Positions 29,681 through 38,901 are shown, counted from the first letter of the stretch. The stretch: DNA of 38,901 nt from an uncultured bacterium (GCA_905216155.1 CAJMSU010000014.1:1-38901); one strand, 5' to 3'. The notes: a model not told the origin generated them from the letters alone. A program made the numbers and translations.

Positions 29681-31639
29681 TTATTTAAGTAATGCTTCTA
29701 TTTTTAATGAGATTTCTTCTTTCGTAAATCCATAGAAAGAATTAACTTCTTCTGTCTTGCCACTAGCACCAAACTTATCAAGTGTAAATAAGTAACTATC
29801 TTTATAGACAAAGGAGTACCAAGAATAACTTGATCCTTTCTCAATAACAAATTTTTTAACTCCTAAAGGTAATAACTCTTCTTTTTCTTCCTTTGGCAAA
29901 CTATTATATCTTTCAATTGATGGCATACTAACTACTCTTAAGTCATAGCCTTTTTCTTTTAATAATTGCATAACCTCAAGAGCTAAAGTCACTTCTTCGC
30001 CAGTAGCAATAATAACACCATCTAGTTTTCGCTCTTCATTATGAACAATATATCCTCCTTTACTAGTAGCAGAAATAGAAGTTGATTCTAATATCTTGAT
30101 AGAGCCTCTTCCAATAATTAAGGAACTAGGACTATTATTTTCATAAATAGTTTTAAATGATCCAATCACTTCATTAGAATCAGCTGGTCTAAATACTTCC
30201 ATATTAGGAACCGCTCTTAAACTTACTAGTTGTTCTACTGGTTGATGTGTTGGTCCATCTTGTCCTATTGAAATAGAGTCATGCGTAAAGATATAAGTAA
30301 CAGGAAGATCCATAAGAGCTGTTAATCTAAGAGCAGGTTTTAAGTAGTCACTAAAGCTTAAGAAAGTTGAGACAAAAGGACGATACCCTGCAAGAGCAAG
30401 ACCATTAGCAATAGATGCCATGGCATGTTCTCTTACCCCAAAATTAATATTTCTACCTATATAGTTATCTTTAGTAAATGAAGTTAATTCATTCAAATAT
30501 ATCTTAGTTGATGATGAAGTATCAGCATTACCCCCTATTATTAAAGGACTAATTAAAGAATATGAATTAAGTACTTTCTTAGCACTTATTCTAAGTAATT
30601 CTTCATTATCATCTGGTTTTGTATAATCAAGAGTTGTTAATTTAATAGATTTATCCGGATTAATTAACTTATTTAAAATACTCATCTCTTCTTCATCAAG
30701 CATTTCTTTTATCTTATCAAAGTTAGTTACTAAGTCTTTATTTCTTTCTTTAATATAATTTCTAAACTCTTCTACTGCTTCATTACTGATAGTAAAAGGA
30801 ATATCACGAACACCAAGAGTGTTTTTTATCTTAGATATTTCTTCCTTATCAAAACAACCTGAATGACTCTTATTACTATCAGCTAGACTAGAATCTTTAC
30901 CAATCGTAGTAGCTACTTGAATAATAGTTGGTTTATCTGCTTCTCTTGCTTTTATAATAGCATCATCTATATCTTGTGGCTCATCACTTGTTGTTAAAAC
31001 AGTCCAGTTCATACTTTCAAATCTTTTAGTAATATCTTCATCAAAAACATTATCTATCTTACCATCCATTGTTATTTTATTAGAATCATAAAGTACTATT
31101 AAATTATCTAGTTTTAAACTTCCAGCAAGAGATGCCGCTTCATAGCTAACTCCTTCCATCAAGTCACCATCACCACATAAACAGTAAATATTATAATCAA
31201 TTACTTTTTCTTTTTTATTAATTAAAGCTTCGGTATGTTTTTCAGCTATCGCATACCCAACAGCTGTAGCAAATCCTTGTCCTAAAGGACCAGTTGTCAT
31301 TTCAATCCCTGGTGTCTTCTTATATTCAGGATGACCTGGCGTTTTAGAGTTTAGTCTTCGAAAAGCTTTTAAGTCATCAAGTGATAAATCATATCCAGCA
31401 AAATAAAGGATAGAATAAAGTAAGCTAGAACCATGACCAGCACTCATTATAAATCTATCACGGTTATAAAAGTTAGGATTAGAAGCATCGAACCTTAAAT
31501 GATTTAAATACAAGGTATAAAGTATAGGAGCAGCTCCTAAAACAATACCTGGATGTCCACTTCCCGCTTCTTCTATCATATCAAGACCAAGAGATTTAAT
31601 CTCACCAATTATTTTTTCTTCTATCTTTTTAGATAACAT
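29681..31639 (-). CDS. tkt: Transketolase
   Basis: A 652-residue enzyme of the non-oxidative pentose phosphate pathway, moving two-carbon units between sugar phosphates with thiamine diphosphate. Visible signatures are the N-terminal DMIEEAGSGHPGIVLGAAP segment, GPLGQGFATAVGYAIAEKH, the cofactor/metal motif GDGDLMEGVSYEAASLAGSL, and in the second half NFGVREHAMASIANGLALAG with the catalytic Glu and THDSISIGQDGPTHQPVEQL. Length matches the family. The start at 31639 is fused to the stop of the LytTR regulator (TAATG), so the two are co-translated. The enzyme is cytoplasmic. Confidence 0.96.
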   Translation of the reverse strand: MLSKKIEEKIIGEIKSLGLDMIEEAGSGHPGIVLGAAPILYTLYLNHLRFDASNPNFYNRDRFIMSAGHGSSLLYSILYFAGYDLSLDDLKAFRRLNSKTPGHPEYKKTPGIEMTTGPLGQGFATAVGYAIAEKHTEALINKKEKVIDYNIYCLCGDGDLMEGVSYEAASLAGSLKLDNLIVLYDSNKITMDGKIDNVFDEDITKRFESMNWTVLTTSDEPQDIDDAIIKAREADKPTIIQVATTIGKDSSLADSNKSHSGCFDKEEISKIKNTLGVRDIPFTISNEAVEEFRNYIKERNKDLVTNFDKIKEMLDEEEMSILNKLINPDKSIKLTTLDYTKPDDNEELLRISAKKVLNSYSLISPLIIGGNADTSSSTKIYLNELTSFTKDNYIGRNINFGVREHAMASIANGLALAGYRPFVSTFLSFSDYLKPALRLTALMDLPVTYIFTHDSISIGQDGPTHQPVEQLVSLRAVPNMEVFRPADSNEVIGSFKTIYENNSPSSLIIGRGSIKILESTSISATSKGGYIVHNEERKLDGVIIATGEEVTLALEVMQLLKEKGYDLRVVSMPSIERYNSLPKEEKEELLPLGVKKFVIEKGSSYSWYSFVYKDSYLFTLDKFGASGKTEEVNSFYGFTKEEISLKIEALLK

Positions 31640-32379
31640 TAATCATCATCCTTCTTTCCTCTAAATAAATCTAATAATAGATGCTTTTTATATCTAGACA
31701 TCTTCTCAAGATAATAGCCATTATCAAATTTAATTATATCTTTTTTAAAATCAACAGACGTAACTCTATCTAAGTTTATAATACAATTTCTATATACTTG
31801 AAAGAATCTTTCATCTAATTGTTCCTTAATCTGACTTAGACTAAGTGGTACTTCATACTCACCATGTGAAGCATAAACAGTACAAATCTTACTGTCTGGT
31901 TCCCTTATTATATAATATATATATTTAAGTTCTATTTTTGAATATACCCATTTTCTTTGATAGGTTAAACACCTATCTTTACCCCGATAACTTTTCATAA
32001 CAATATCTAATACTTCATGCATCTTTTTAGTACAACTATCAAGTTTACTAATAAAGTCTAACACAAATAATCTATTAGTTATTATTTCATAACGGTATTC
32101 ACTAAAGGAAGAAACTATTATGATAATAGAATTCCAATCTTCTAACATCTCTCTTATGTATCTAGCCGCATCTATTCCAGAACCATAATTAGTTTTAATG
32201 TCTAAGAAATATACTTTAAAACCAATTTCTTTTTTGGCTAATTCTTCAAACTCTTTATCATAACTAGCAAACGTATAAACTTTATAATCCATATCGGTAT
32301 TCATCATATAGTCATCTATCTGCTTTTTCATTCCTTGTCTAAAAAATTGATCATCATCACATACAATAAAATTTAACAT
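31639..32379 (-). CDS. LytTR-family response regulator
   Basis: A 246-residue regulator with an N-terminal receiver domain (about 1-120: acidic pocket CDDDQ at 7-11, phospho-acceptor Asp60 in VYFLDIKT, SSFSEYRYE) and a C-terminal LytTR DNA-binding domain from about 145 (RKWVYSKIELKYIYYIIREP, YASHGEYEVPLSLSQIKEQL, FFQVYRNCIINLDRV). This is the AgrA/ComE-type layout, usually paired with a histidine kinase of the HPK10 group. No kinase is adjacent, so it is an orphan in this window. RBS AAGGAGG precedes ATG 32379. Co-expression with tkt follows from the one-base overlap. Confidence 0.9.
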   Translation of the reverse strand: MLNFIVCDDDQFFRQGMKKQIDDYMMNTDMDYKVYTFASYDKEFEELAKKEIGFKVYFLDIKTNYGSGIDAARYIREMLEDWNSIIIIVSSFSEYRYEIITNRLFVLDFISKLDSCTKKMHEVLDIVMKSYRGKDRCLTYQRKWVYSKIELKYIYYIIREPDSKICTVYASHGEYEVPLSLSQIKEQLDERFFQVYRNCIINLDRVTSVDFKKDIIKFDNGYYLEKMSRYKKHLLLDLFRGKKDDD

Positions 32380-32427
32380 AGTACCTCCTTAGCCATATTC
32401 TACCAAATTGAAAGGATAAAGTCTATA

Positions 32428-33723
32428 TTATGATTTTCTAATATCACTTATAGCTTGAGGAATAAATTTTATTGTATCTCTTGCTATATACGATATATCA
32501 TTTGTTGTTTCTAAGGCAAGAGAAGCTGAATATCCAGCAAGAAAGCTAGCAGCAGCTACTAATTTAGGTGATACTTTATTATAGCTAATAAGACCAGTTA
32601 ATATTCCCGATAAGACATCACCACTTCCGGATGTTGCCATACCAGCATGACCTTCATTTACAAAGTAAGTATTATCACCATCTGTTACTATGGTAGTAGT
32701 ACCTTTCAAGAGTAAAATAACTTTATACTTTTTAGCAAAGGAAACAGCAAGCTCTACTGGATTTTCTAGTACTTCTTCAACACTCTTATCAATTAGTCTT
32801 GCAAATTCTTTAGGATGTGGTGTTAAAACAACTTCACATTTTTTACTTAATAGTAAAGACTTATCTATCATTACTAATCCAGAAGCATCTATTACTAATG
32901 GTTTCTTACTATTGATAAGTAAATAATCTAGAATCTTTTTATTCCACTCACTAATATCAAGACCTGGTCCAAATAGTATTGCTGTACTATTACTTATAAT
33001 AGTATCTACTTGTTCTATATTATCAAGACACATTAAAGTACTTTCTAAAAGATAAGGAGCTACTATATCAATTAGTTTTCTATCAACAACTAACGTTGCT
33101 CTTCCACTACCAGCAAGTAAACTACTTAAAGATAAATTAGCTAGTTTAATCGCTCCACTATAAGAGATACTACCACCAATTAAATAACTCTTACCATAAC
33201 TACCTTTATTAGAAAAGTTTAGTCTTTCAGGAAAATAATCTTTTATATCAGTTATTTCTAAAAGATTAGTATTAGATAAAATATCTTTATTTTTATATAA
33301 TATTAATTTACCAATATAATCTTTCGCCATATTTAGAAAATGTCCCGGTTGATAAATCTGATAAACTATTGTTTCTCTTGATTTTAATATATCAATACCA
33401 AGTCCATTAATATTAGAAAGTGAAGCATTAATATCAATACTTACTGTTCTATCAAGCCTATTTAATCTAGTTATAGTCTCTTTATCTAGATATTTACTAC
33501 TACCTAGAAAATCAAAGATATAGTCAAACTCTTCTATCTTTATATTATTATTATAAACAGTAAGATTAGAAAATTCTCTCTTAAAGATATCTAAATAGTT
33601 AATTCTTTCTTCACTTATCAGTAATAGTGGTTTATTTATTCTTCTTTCTTGATGATAGTGTTTTAATAAGTCTTTTAATTCTTCTTTACTTAAGATATTA
33701 TTCTTTATAATTATACTTAACAT
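32428..33723 (-). CDS. nnrD: ADP-dependent NAD(P)H-hydrate dehydratase with degenerate epimerase half
   Basis: A 431-residue protein repairing hydrated NAD(P)H. The C-terminal domain (from about 160) is a full NnrD/ribokinase-fold dehydratase: GSYGKSYLIGGSISYSGAIK, ILFGPGLDISEW, VVLTPHPKEFARL, LLLKGTTTIV and AGMATSGSGDVLSGILTGL. The N-terminal region corresponds to the NnrE epimerase domain of bifunctional proteins but is shortened to about 150 residues and lacks the GxGNNGGDG motif (it reads KPLLLISEERINYLD), so epimerase activity is doubtful. It sits between the GH25 gene and the LytTR gene on the same strand. Confidence 0.88.
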   Translation of the reverse strand: MLSIIIKNNILSKEELKDLLKHYHQERRINKPLLLISEERINYLDIFKREFSNLTVYNNNIKIEEFDYIFDFLGSSKYLDKETITRLNRLDRTVSIDINASLSNINGLGIDILKSRETIVYQIYQPGHFLNMAKDYIGKLILYKNKDILSNTNLLEITDIKDYFPERLNFSNKGSYGKSYLIGGSISYSGAIKLANLSLSSLLAGSGRATLVVDRKLIDIVAPYLLESTLMCLDNIEQVDTIISNSTAILFGPGLDISEWNKKILDYLLINSKKPLVIDASGLVMIDKSLLLSKKCEVVLTPHPKEFARLIDKSVEEVLENPVELAVSFAKKYKVILLLKGTTTIVTDGDNTYFVNEGHAGMATSGSGDVLSGILTGLISYNKVSPKLVAAASFLAGYSASLALETTNDISYIARDTIKFIPQAISDIRKS

Positions 33724-33732
33724 ATTCCACCC

Positions 33733-34905
33733 CTATTTATATAGTATATCTAAATCTACTAGAGTATCTATTCCCTCTACTTTACCTCTATCAGTCTTTT
33801 GCCAAACATTATAGTCTTTCTGATAGGTAGTAGTATCTGTATAGTGTGCTAACCAAGTAGCATAGTTATTATTAGTGAAAACATTTTCTAAGTAGTATTT
33901 ACTACCATATAACATTCCTTGATAATTTTCTTTTTCAATAGTAGTAAGGAATGTTTTTACTACTTCTTCTAGATGATAAAATGATAGATTAAACTCTTGA
34001 TAGATAGAAAAGTTTTCCCAATCAAAAACTATAGGTAGAGCAAGGTCATTTCCATTTAATTCTTTTAAGACAAACTCTGCTTCCTTCTTAGCATCTTTTT
34101 TATTCTTAGCATAAGAATAGAAATAAACTCCTGTCTTAATTCCTACTTTCTTAAAGCCTTCTATATTTCTTTTAAATTTAGGATCAAGGATAAACTCACC
34201 ATCTATTCCACTTCTTGTCCCTATTCTAAGGAATGCAAATTCAACACCGGATTCTTTTACTTTATCATAATCAATATCACCTTGCCACTTAGATACATCT
34301 ATACCAATCAAAGTATTATCAGACTTATTTTCATTATAAAAGTCTTTAAAATCAACTGTTTCTTTATTACTAGATCCTTGATAATCACTCTTTTCTCTTA
34401 CTGTAATAGTAAAATCTTTTTTAGTAACATTACCACTAGAATCTATCGCTTCATAGACTAAAGGATAATCACCTAGTGTATTAAAGTCATAGTTACCTAC
34501 TACTTGACAAGTAGGATTATCATCATAGTTATCCCCACAAAATACTTCTTTAGCAAAGTCTTCTGTTGAACCTAAATCAACATAATATAGACTACTTAAA
34601 GAGATAACTGGTGGAGTTTTATCTACTACTTCATAGGTAAAGGTATAACTAGCTAGACGATTATCATCATTCTTATAGTTAAGGGTATAAGAGTGTTTTC
34701 CTACTTTTTTAGTATTTAACTTTTTATTCTTAAAAGTACCGTTAATTGATTTAATAACACTATCTAGTTCTACTTCACTATAAACATCAAAAGTCAAATC
34801 ATCACTTAAACTTACTTCTACTTTAACTTTCTGATTAGCTAGAAAAATAATAGTAATAATTAATAAACTAGCTACTAAGAAAAGAGCTATTATTGATTTT
34901 CGCAT
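33733..34905 (-). CDS. Exported GH25 lysozyme with Ig-like domain
   Basis: A 390-residue protein: N-terminal membrane anchor or signal (5-23), then a DUF5011/bacterial Ig-like unit (about 95-170; DKTPPVISL, GDYPLVYEAIDSSGN) with one Cys pair (123 and 133), and a C-terminal glycoside hydrolase 25 domain from about 198. Catalytic residues of the family are present: GIDVSKWQGDID (Asp203) and VFDWEN (Asp295, Glu297). GH25 enzymes cleave the glycan strand of peptidoglycan; this one probably acts in wall remodelling on the outer face of the membrane. Its start overlaps the end of mutS by 16 bases. Confidence 0.9.
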   Translation of the reverse strand: MRKSIIALFLVASLLIITIIFLANQKVKVEVSLSDDLTFDVYSEVELDSVIKSINGTFKNKKLNTKKVGKHSYTLNYKNDDNRLASYTFTYEVVDKTPPVISLSSLYYVDLGSTEDFAKEVFCGDNYDDNPTCQVVGNYDFNTLGDYPLVYEAIDSSGNVTKKDFTITVREKSDYQGSSNKETVDFKDFYNENKSDNTLIGIDVSKWQGDIDYDKVKESGVEFAFLRIGTRSGIDGEFILDPKFKRNIEGFKKVGIKTGVYFYSYAKNKKDAKKEAEFVLKELNGNDLALPIVFDWENFSIYQEFNLSFYHLEEVVKTFLTTIEKENYQGMLYGSKYYLENVFTNNNYATWLAHYTDTTTYQKDYNVWQKTDRGKVEGIDTLVDLDILYK

Positions 34906-37463
34906 TCCTCTTTTTTCATCTCCTCTTTTAATCTATATAAGAAGTTTAAAGCATCCATTGGACTCATCTCTAACGGATTAATTGCCTTTATTTTGTCTAG
35001 GTATTTATCATCTTTATTAATCTCTTCTTCTTTTTCTAAATCAAATAAACTAGTCTGAGTATAAATAGTTTCTCTCTTTTCTTGATTTTCATACATTTCA
35101 AGTATTTCTTCTGCTCTTTTTATTAAAGATTTAGGAAGATTAGCAAGACTTGCTACATTTATACCATAACTTTTATCAACTGAACCATTTTTAATCTTAT
35201 GAAGAAATGTTAGTTTACCATCTTCTTCAATTGCTGATACATGAACATTCTTTAAATGTGATAAATTACTAGATAATAGTGTTAACTCATGATAGTGAGT
35301 AGAAAATAGTGTCTTAGCTCCAATATTATCATGGATATATTCAAGTATCGCTTGAGCAAGACTCATTCCGTCATATGTAGCAGTACCTCGTCCTAACTCA
35401 TCAAATAAGATTAAACTGTTCTTAGTAGCTCTTGATATTGCCATATTAGCTTCTTTCATCTCAACCATAAAAGTACTTTCTCCACTAACTAAATCATCAC
35501 TAGCCCCTATTCTTGTAAATATTTTATCAAATATTGGTATAGTACAACTCTTAGCAGGGACAAAAGAACCTATTTGAGCCATAATTACAGTAATAGCAAG
35601 CTGACGCATATAAGTTGATTTACCAGCCATATTAGGTCCTGTAATAAGTAAGATAGAAGTATCTTGATCCATTAAAATATCATTAGCAACATACTTTTCA
35701 TTCTTCTTAGCCATTACTTCTTCTACAACTGGATGACGACTCTCTACTATCTTTATTTCATTCTTATTACTTAATGTAGGTTTCACAAAATGATAAGTAT
35801 CTGCTACAAATGATAAAGAAGAAAGCATATCAATCTCTGCTAAAACATTAGCACACTTCTGTAAAGGTACAACATATCTTTTAACTACTTCTCTTATTTG
35901 CATAAATAACTGATACTCTAAATTAATTATCTTTTCTTCGGCTCCTAAGATAATACTTTCTTTCTCTTTTAATTCTTTAGTAGTAAATCTTTCACAATTA
36001 GATAGAGTCTGTCTTCTATCATAACCAAACTCTTCTTTTACTAAATTACACTGTCCTTTACTTATCTCAATATAGTAACCAAAGACTTTATTGTAACCAA
36101 CCTTTAAGTTCTTAATACCAGTTCTTTCCTTTTCTTTTTGTTCAAGCTCTAATAAGAAGTCTTTACTACCACTTGATAAGTCTCTTAATTCATCTAACTC
36201 ACTATTATAACCTTTCTTTATCAAGTTACCTTCTTTTAAAGAGATAGGTGGTTCTTCATTTAAAGTACTATCTAATAATGATACTAAATCATCAAATATT
36301 TCTAGTTCTTTATCGTACTTTATCTCTTCTAATATTTTCTTAACCGTAGGTAAAGCTTTTAAACTAGAATTTAACTGTAGTAAATCTCTAGCATTTAAAT
36401 TACCATAACAAACTCTTCCGATAAGTCTTTCTATATCATAGACTTGATTTAAACTCTTCTTTAAATCATCTCTTAAAATAAACTCTGTTTGTAATACTTC
36501 TATATAATGATATCTTCGCTCTAATTCTTTTCTATCTACTAATGGAAACTCTAAATTCTTTCGTAGTAATCTACTACCCATAGCAGTTTGATTCTTATCA
36601 AGTAACCATAAAAGACTATAAGTTTTCTCTCTTAATCTTAAAGTTTCAGTTAATTCAAGATTTCTTTTAGTATGTTCATCTAATAATAAATGATTATTAA
36701 TAAGTTCTACACTAGCTTCTTGTAAATGCGATAAATCACCTTTTTTAGTATCTACTATATAAGCAAGTAAATGTTTAATGCCTTGTTCTTTCCTTAAGTC
36801 TTTTAAATTTTTATAAATATATTTATACTTTTCTTCTTCATTATATATATTATAGATGGTAACATTTAACTGATAAGTCTTTCTAAGGGTATTAATAAAG
36901 TTTCTATCTATTTCATCACTTACAATTATCTCTCCAAAACCATGTCTAATAATCTCTTGTAATAGTTCTTGTAAACTATCATTTAAAACAGTGACATATA
37001 TCTCTCCTGTAGATATATCGGCATAACTTAAGGTATAAGAGTTAGCTGTATAAGTAATTGAGGCTAAAAAGTTATTCTTAGTATCATCTATTGAACTATC
37101 TAATCTAGTTCCTCTAGTTACTATTTGAATAACTTCTCTTTTAACCATATCTTTAGTAAGTTTAGGATCTTCTACTTGTTCAACAATAGCTACTTTATAA
37201 CCCATATCAACTAACTTATCAAGATATCCTTCATAGGCTTTAAATGGTATTCCACACATTGGAACTTTTTCTTCTAGTCCTGCTTGTTTACCAGTTAAAG
37301 TTAATTCCAATACTTTAGATGCTAAAATAGCATCATCAAAAAACATCTCATAAAAGTCTCCTAAGCGAAAAAAAATAATCGCATCAGGATTTTCATCTTT
37401 TATATTCATCCACTGTAACATTACAGGGCTCAGCTTAGTTCTATCTACTTCGTTTCTTAACAT
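34890..37463 (-). CDS. mutS: DNA mismatch repair protein MutS
   Basis: An 857-residue MutS that recognises mismatches. The N-terminal mismatch-binding motif is DFYEMFFDD; the ATPase domain has the P-loop GPNMAGKSTYM, FDELGRGTATYDG (Walker B and signature) and STHYHEL, and a C-terminal dimerisation tail. The start is set at ATG 37463 (GGAAGTG upstream): the ATG at 37490 would lie at or before the transcript start given by the promoter at 37493-37521. Length fits the family. No mutL is seen downstream; the next genes are GH25, nnrD and the LytTR regulator, so mutS is operon-linked to wall and repair functions. Confidence 0.96.
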   Translation of the reverse strand: MLRNEVDRTKLSPVMLQWMNIKDENPDAIIFFRLGDFYEMFFDDAILASKVLELTLTGKQAGLEEKVPMCGIPFKAYEGYLDKLVDMGYKVAIVEQVEDPKLTKDMVKREVIQIVTRGTRLDSSIDDTKNNFLASITYTANSYTLSYADISTGEIYVTVLNDSLQELLQEIIRHGFGEIIVSDEIDRNFINTLRKTYQLNVTIYNIYNEEEKYKYIYKNLKDLRKEQGIKHLLAYIVDTKKGDLSHLQEASVELINNHLLLDEHTKRNLELTETLRLREKTYSLLWLLDKNQTAMGSRLLRKNLEFPLVDRKELERRYHYIEVLQTEFILRDDLKKSLNQVYDIERLIGRVCYGNLNARDLLQLNSSLKALPTVKKILEEIKYDKELEIFDDLVSLLDSTLNEEPPISLKEGNLIKKGYNSELDELRDLSSGSKDFLLELEQKEKERTGIKNLKVGYNKVFGYYIEISKGQCNLVKEEFGYDRRQTLSNCERFTTKELKEKESIILGAEEKIINLEYQLFMQIREVVKRYVVPLQKCANVLAEIDMLSSLSFVADTYHFVKPTLSNKNEIKIVESRHPVVEEVMAKKNEKYVANDILMDQDTSILLITGPNMAGKSTYMRQLAITVIMAQIGSFVPAKSCTIPIFDKIFTRIGASDDLVSGESTFMVEMKEANMAISRATKNSLILFDELGRGTATYDGMSLAQAILEYIHDNIGAKTLFSTHYHELTLLSSNLSHLKNVHVSAIEEDGKLTFLHKIKNGSVDKSYGINVASLANLPKSLIKRAEEILEMYENQEKRETIYTQTSLFDLEKEEEINKDDKYLDKIKAINPLEMSPMDALNFLYRLKEEMKKEECENQ

Positions 37464-37492
37464 AATTTCACTTCCAACTTCTAACACCATCT

Positions 37493-37521
37493 ATTATAGC
37501 TAAAATTTTGTTTTTGAACAA
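37493..37521 (-). promoter_or_regulatory. Promoter of mutS
   Basis: TTGTTC (complement of 37516-37521), 17 bases, TATAAT (37493-37498). It places the mRNA start near 37486, so it also decides the mutS start codon. Confidence 0.78.
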
Positions 37522-37539
37522 GAAAATTCGTGATAAAAT
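37511..37539 (+). promoter_or_regulatory. Promoter of rarA, overlapping the mutS promoter
   Basis: TTTTTG (37511-37516), 17 bases, TAAAAT (37534-37539), reading right. Its -35 region overlaps that of the divergent mutS promoter, so the two may compete for RNA polymerase. Confidence 0.55.
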
Positions 37540-37560
37540 AAGTCCTAGGAAGTGATAACA

Positions 37561-38796
37561 ATGAATATGGAACCATTAGCAAAAAAATTAGAACCTAAAT
37601 CTTTAAATGATGTTTTAGGACAAAAGCATTTAATTGGAAAAGGAGCAATTTTAAGAAACTTAGTAGAAAAGAAAAAACTAGTTTCGATGATTTTATATGG
37701 AAAACCTGGTATTGGAAAAACCTCTATTGCTAAGTCTATTGTTAATGATTTAGATATGCCTTATCGTTTTTTAAATGCTACTATTAATAATAAGAAAGAT
37801 TTTGATACCGTAGTTTCTGAAGCTAAAATTTATAATGGTATGATTCTTATCATGGATGAGATTCATCGTCTTAATAAGGATAAACAGGATTTACTCTTAC
37901 CCCAATTAGAAAGTGGTTTAATAACCCTTATTGGAATGACTACCTCTAATCCTTATCATGCTATTAATCCAGCTATTAGAAGTAGATGTCAGTTATTTGA
38001 ACTTAACGAATTAGAAACTACTGATATTATTGAAGGATTAAATAAAGCAGTTAAATCAAGTTATCTTGAAGGTATTACTATTGATGATGATACTATTAAA
38101 TATATTGCTAACTTAGCAGGAAGTGATCTTCGTTACGCTTATAATCTTTTAGAGATTGCCTTCTATGCTAGTAATGATCAAAAAGTAGATATTAATCTAG
38201 TAAAGCAAATAAACTCTAAGCCCGTTTTCTTTAGTGATAAAAATGGTGATGGTCATTACGATGTCTTATCCGCTTTTCAAAAATCAATTAGAGGAAGCGA
38301 TGTTGATGCTAGTCTACACTATCTAGCAAGATTAATAACTGAAGGAGATTTAGATAGCATTTATCGTAGAATGAGTGTTATCGCTTATGAAGATATTGGT
38401 CTAGCTAATCCTAGTATTGGTCCAAAAGTTATAGCAGCTATAGAAGCAGCAGAGCGAGTTGGTCTTCCAGAAGCAAGAATTCCTCTTGGAACTATTGTCA
38501 CAGAAATGGCTTTATCACCAAAAAGCAATACCGCTCACCTAGCCTTAGATGAAGCAATTGAAGATATAGAAAAAGGTAATACTGGTAATGTCCCTAACCA
38601 TATAAAGACCGACTCTAAAGAATATTTATATCCCCATGATTATCCTAATTCTTATGTTTATCAAGAGTATCTTCCCAAAAAACTTAAAGGAAAAAAATAT
38701 TATCATCCAAAAACAACTGGCTATGAAAAGAATATAAAAAATTATTATGACTTTATTGAGAATATGAAGAATAATAGTAAATTAAAAGATAGGTAG
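37561..38796 (+). CDS. rarA: Replication-associated recombination AAA+ ATPase RarA (MgsA)
   Basis: A 411-residue AAA+ protein from ATG 37561, which follows AGGAAGTG with good spacing (a GTG three codons earlier lies inside that site). It shows PLAKKLEPKSLNDVLGQKHL at the start, Walker A YGKPGIGKTS (about 46-55), Walker B LIMDEIH (96-102), sensor 1 GMTTSNP and the C-terminal RarA tetramerisation domain (FQKSIRGSDVDASLHYLARL, AYEDIGLANP). RarA acts at stalled replication forks together with RecA and SSB. It is divergent from mutS. Confidence 0.95.
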   Translation: MNMEPLAKKLEPKSLNDVLGQKHLIGKGAILRNLVEKKKLVSMILYGKPGIGKTSIAKSIVNDLDMPYRFLNATINNKKDFDTVVSEAKIYNGMILIMDEIHRLNKDKQDLLLPQLESGLITLIGMTTSNPYHAINPAIRSRCQLFELNELETTDIIEGLNKAVKSSYLEGITIDDDTIKYIANLAGSDLRYAYNLLEIAFYASNDQKVDINLVKQINSKPVFFSDKNGDGHYDVLSAFQKSIRGSDVDASLHYLARLITEGDLDSIYRRMSVIAYEDIGLANPSIGPKVIAAIEAAERVGLPEARIPLGTIVTEMALSPKSNTAHLALDEAIEDIEKGNTGNVPNHIKTDSKEYLYPHDYPNSYVYQEYLPKKLKGKKYYHPKTTGYEKNIKNYYDFIENMKNNSKLKDR

Positions 38797-38815
38797 CCAA
38801 ATAGACTTACCTATC
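38788..38815 (+). other. Hairpin at the rarA stop
   Basis: GATAGGTA (38788-38795) and TACCTATC (38808-38815) form a perfect eight-base stem across the rarA stop codon. No T run follows, so it is not a typical intrinsic terminator; it may be a 3'-end protecting structure or overlap the promoter of the RNA that follows. Confidence 0.4.
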
Positions 38816-38819
38816 GTAT

Positions 38820-38901
38820 TACAAATGGATTTAAAGAACTGCCATCCCCTTAGATATCAGTGTATCAGCTTTTAGGTTGATAACTGGGCGGACACCGAGG
38901 G
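38820..38901 (+). ncRNA. ssrS: Probable 6S RNA, 5' part, cut by window end
   Basis: The last 80 bases are non-coding. CTGCCATCCCCTTAGATATC followed later by GGTTGATAACTGGGCGG matches, in order, elements of 6S RNA (in E. coli CCAGTCCCCTGAGCCGATAT and then GGTTGGTGAGCATG): the central-bubble strand and the start of the returning strand. 6S RNA binds the vegetative RNA polymerase holoenzyme by mimicking an open promoter. In Bacillus the 6S-1 gene lies in the rarA-aspS neighbourhood, which fits this position. The 3' half is missing, so the closing stem cannot be checked and the 5' end is approximate. Confidence 0.55.

Noticed and set aside
1..38901. Mollicutes code 4 (TGA as tryptophan)
   Set aside because: Several tightly overlapping genes end in TGA within ATGA (5656, 5835) and tryptophans are encoded by TGG.

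Overview
The window is very AT-rich, has Gram-positive ribosome binding sites and sigma-A type promoters, and uses TGA as a stop codon (for example the ATGA overlaps at 5656 and 5835). This fits a low-GC member of the Bacilli with the standard bacterial code, most like the uncultured gut RF39/Mollicutes-related lineages; that placement is inference from gene content. The right side (about 27.6-38.9 kb) is ordinary chromosome: start of valS with its T-box leader, yneF, sirA, tkt, a LytTR regulator, nnrD, a GH25 lysozyme, mutS, and divergent rarA followed by the start of a probable 6S RNA. The order tkt-sirA-yneF is as in Bacillus subtilis.

The left side (1 to about 27.6 kb) reads as most of an integrative and conjugative element (ICE). 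Almost everything is on the minus strand. It holds a replication/HTH protein (24251-25018), a membrane-linked regulatory trio (21516-24112), a divergent XRE regulator (20922-21368), a leader with a promoter, an attenuator and a small CDS (19396-19732), a surface-protein block (12462-18641: thioester/SpaA adhesin, sortase, SipW signal peptidase, TasA-like fibre protein, InlB-repeat protein), an SSB-like protein and a resolvase-like protein. Then come a boxA-like leader with competing hairpins (10356-10470), type IV secretion genes (VirB2-, VirB6-, VirB3- and VirB4-like, M23 hydrolase), a repeat-rich oriT-like gap (4459-4710), small DNA-binding proteins and a MobL-type HUH relaxase. No integrase or VirD4 coupling protein is visible, and the 3' part of valS is absent, so the far end of the element lies left of base 1. 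Whether the polysaccharide deacetylase and the MGMT-like gene at 1-1778 are cargo cannot be settled here.

The most striking arrangement is at the element-chromosome junction. The chromosomal valS is cut after about codon 273 (near 27599), inside the editing domain and before KMSKS. One base after the stop of the truncated frame begins a complete, different valyl-tRNA synthetase (27507-25087) of the archaeal-like type, with its own terminator. The host promoter and valine T-box therefore appear to drive a synthetase brought by the element: insertion would destroy an essential gene, replace it and capture its regulation. Other points worth attention are the conditional-terminator leaders before the transfer genes, the self-contained surface/secretion cluster inside a conjugative element, and an intrinsic-terminator structure inside the replication gene.
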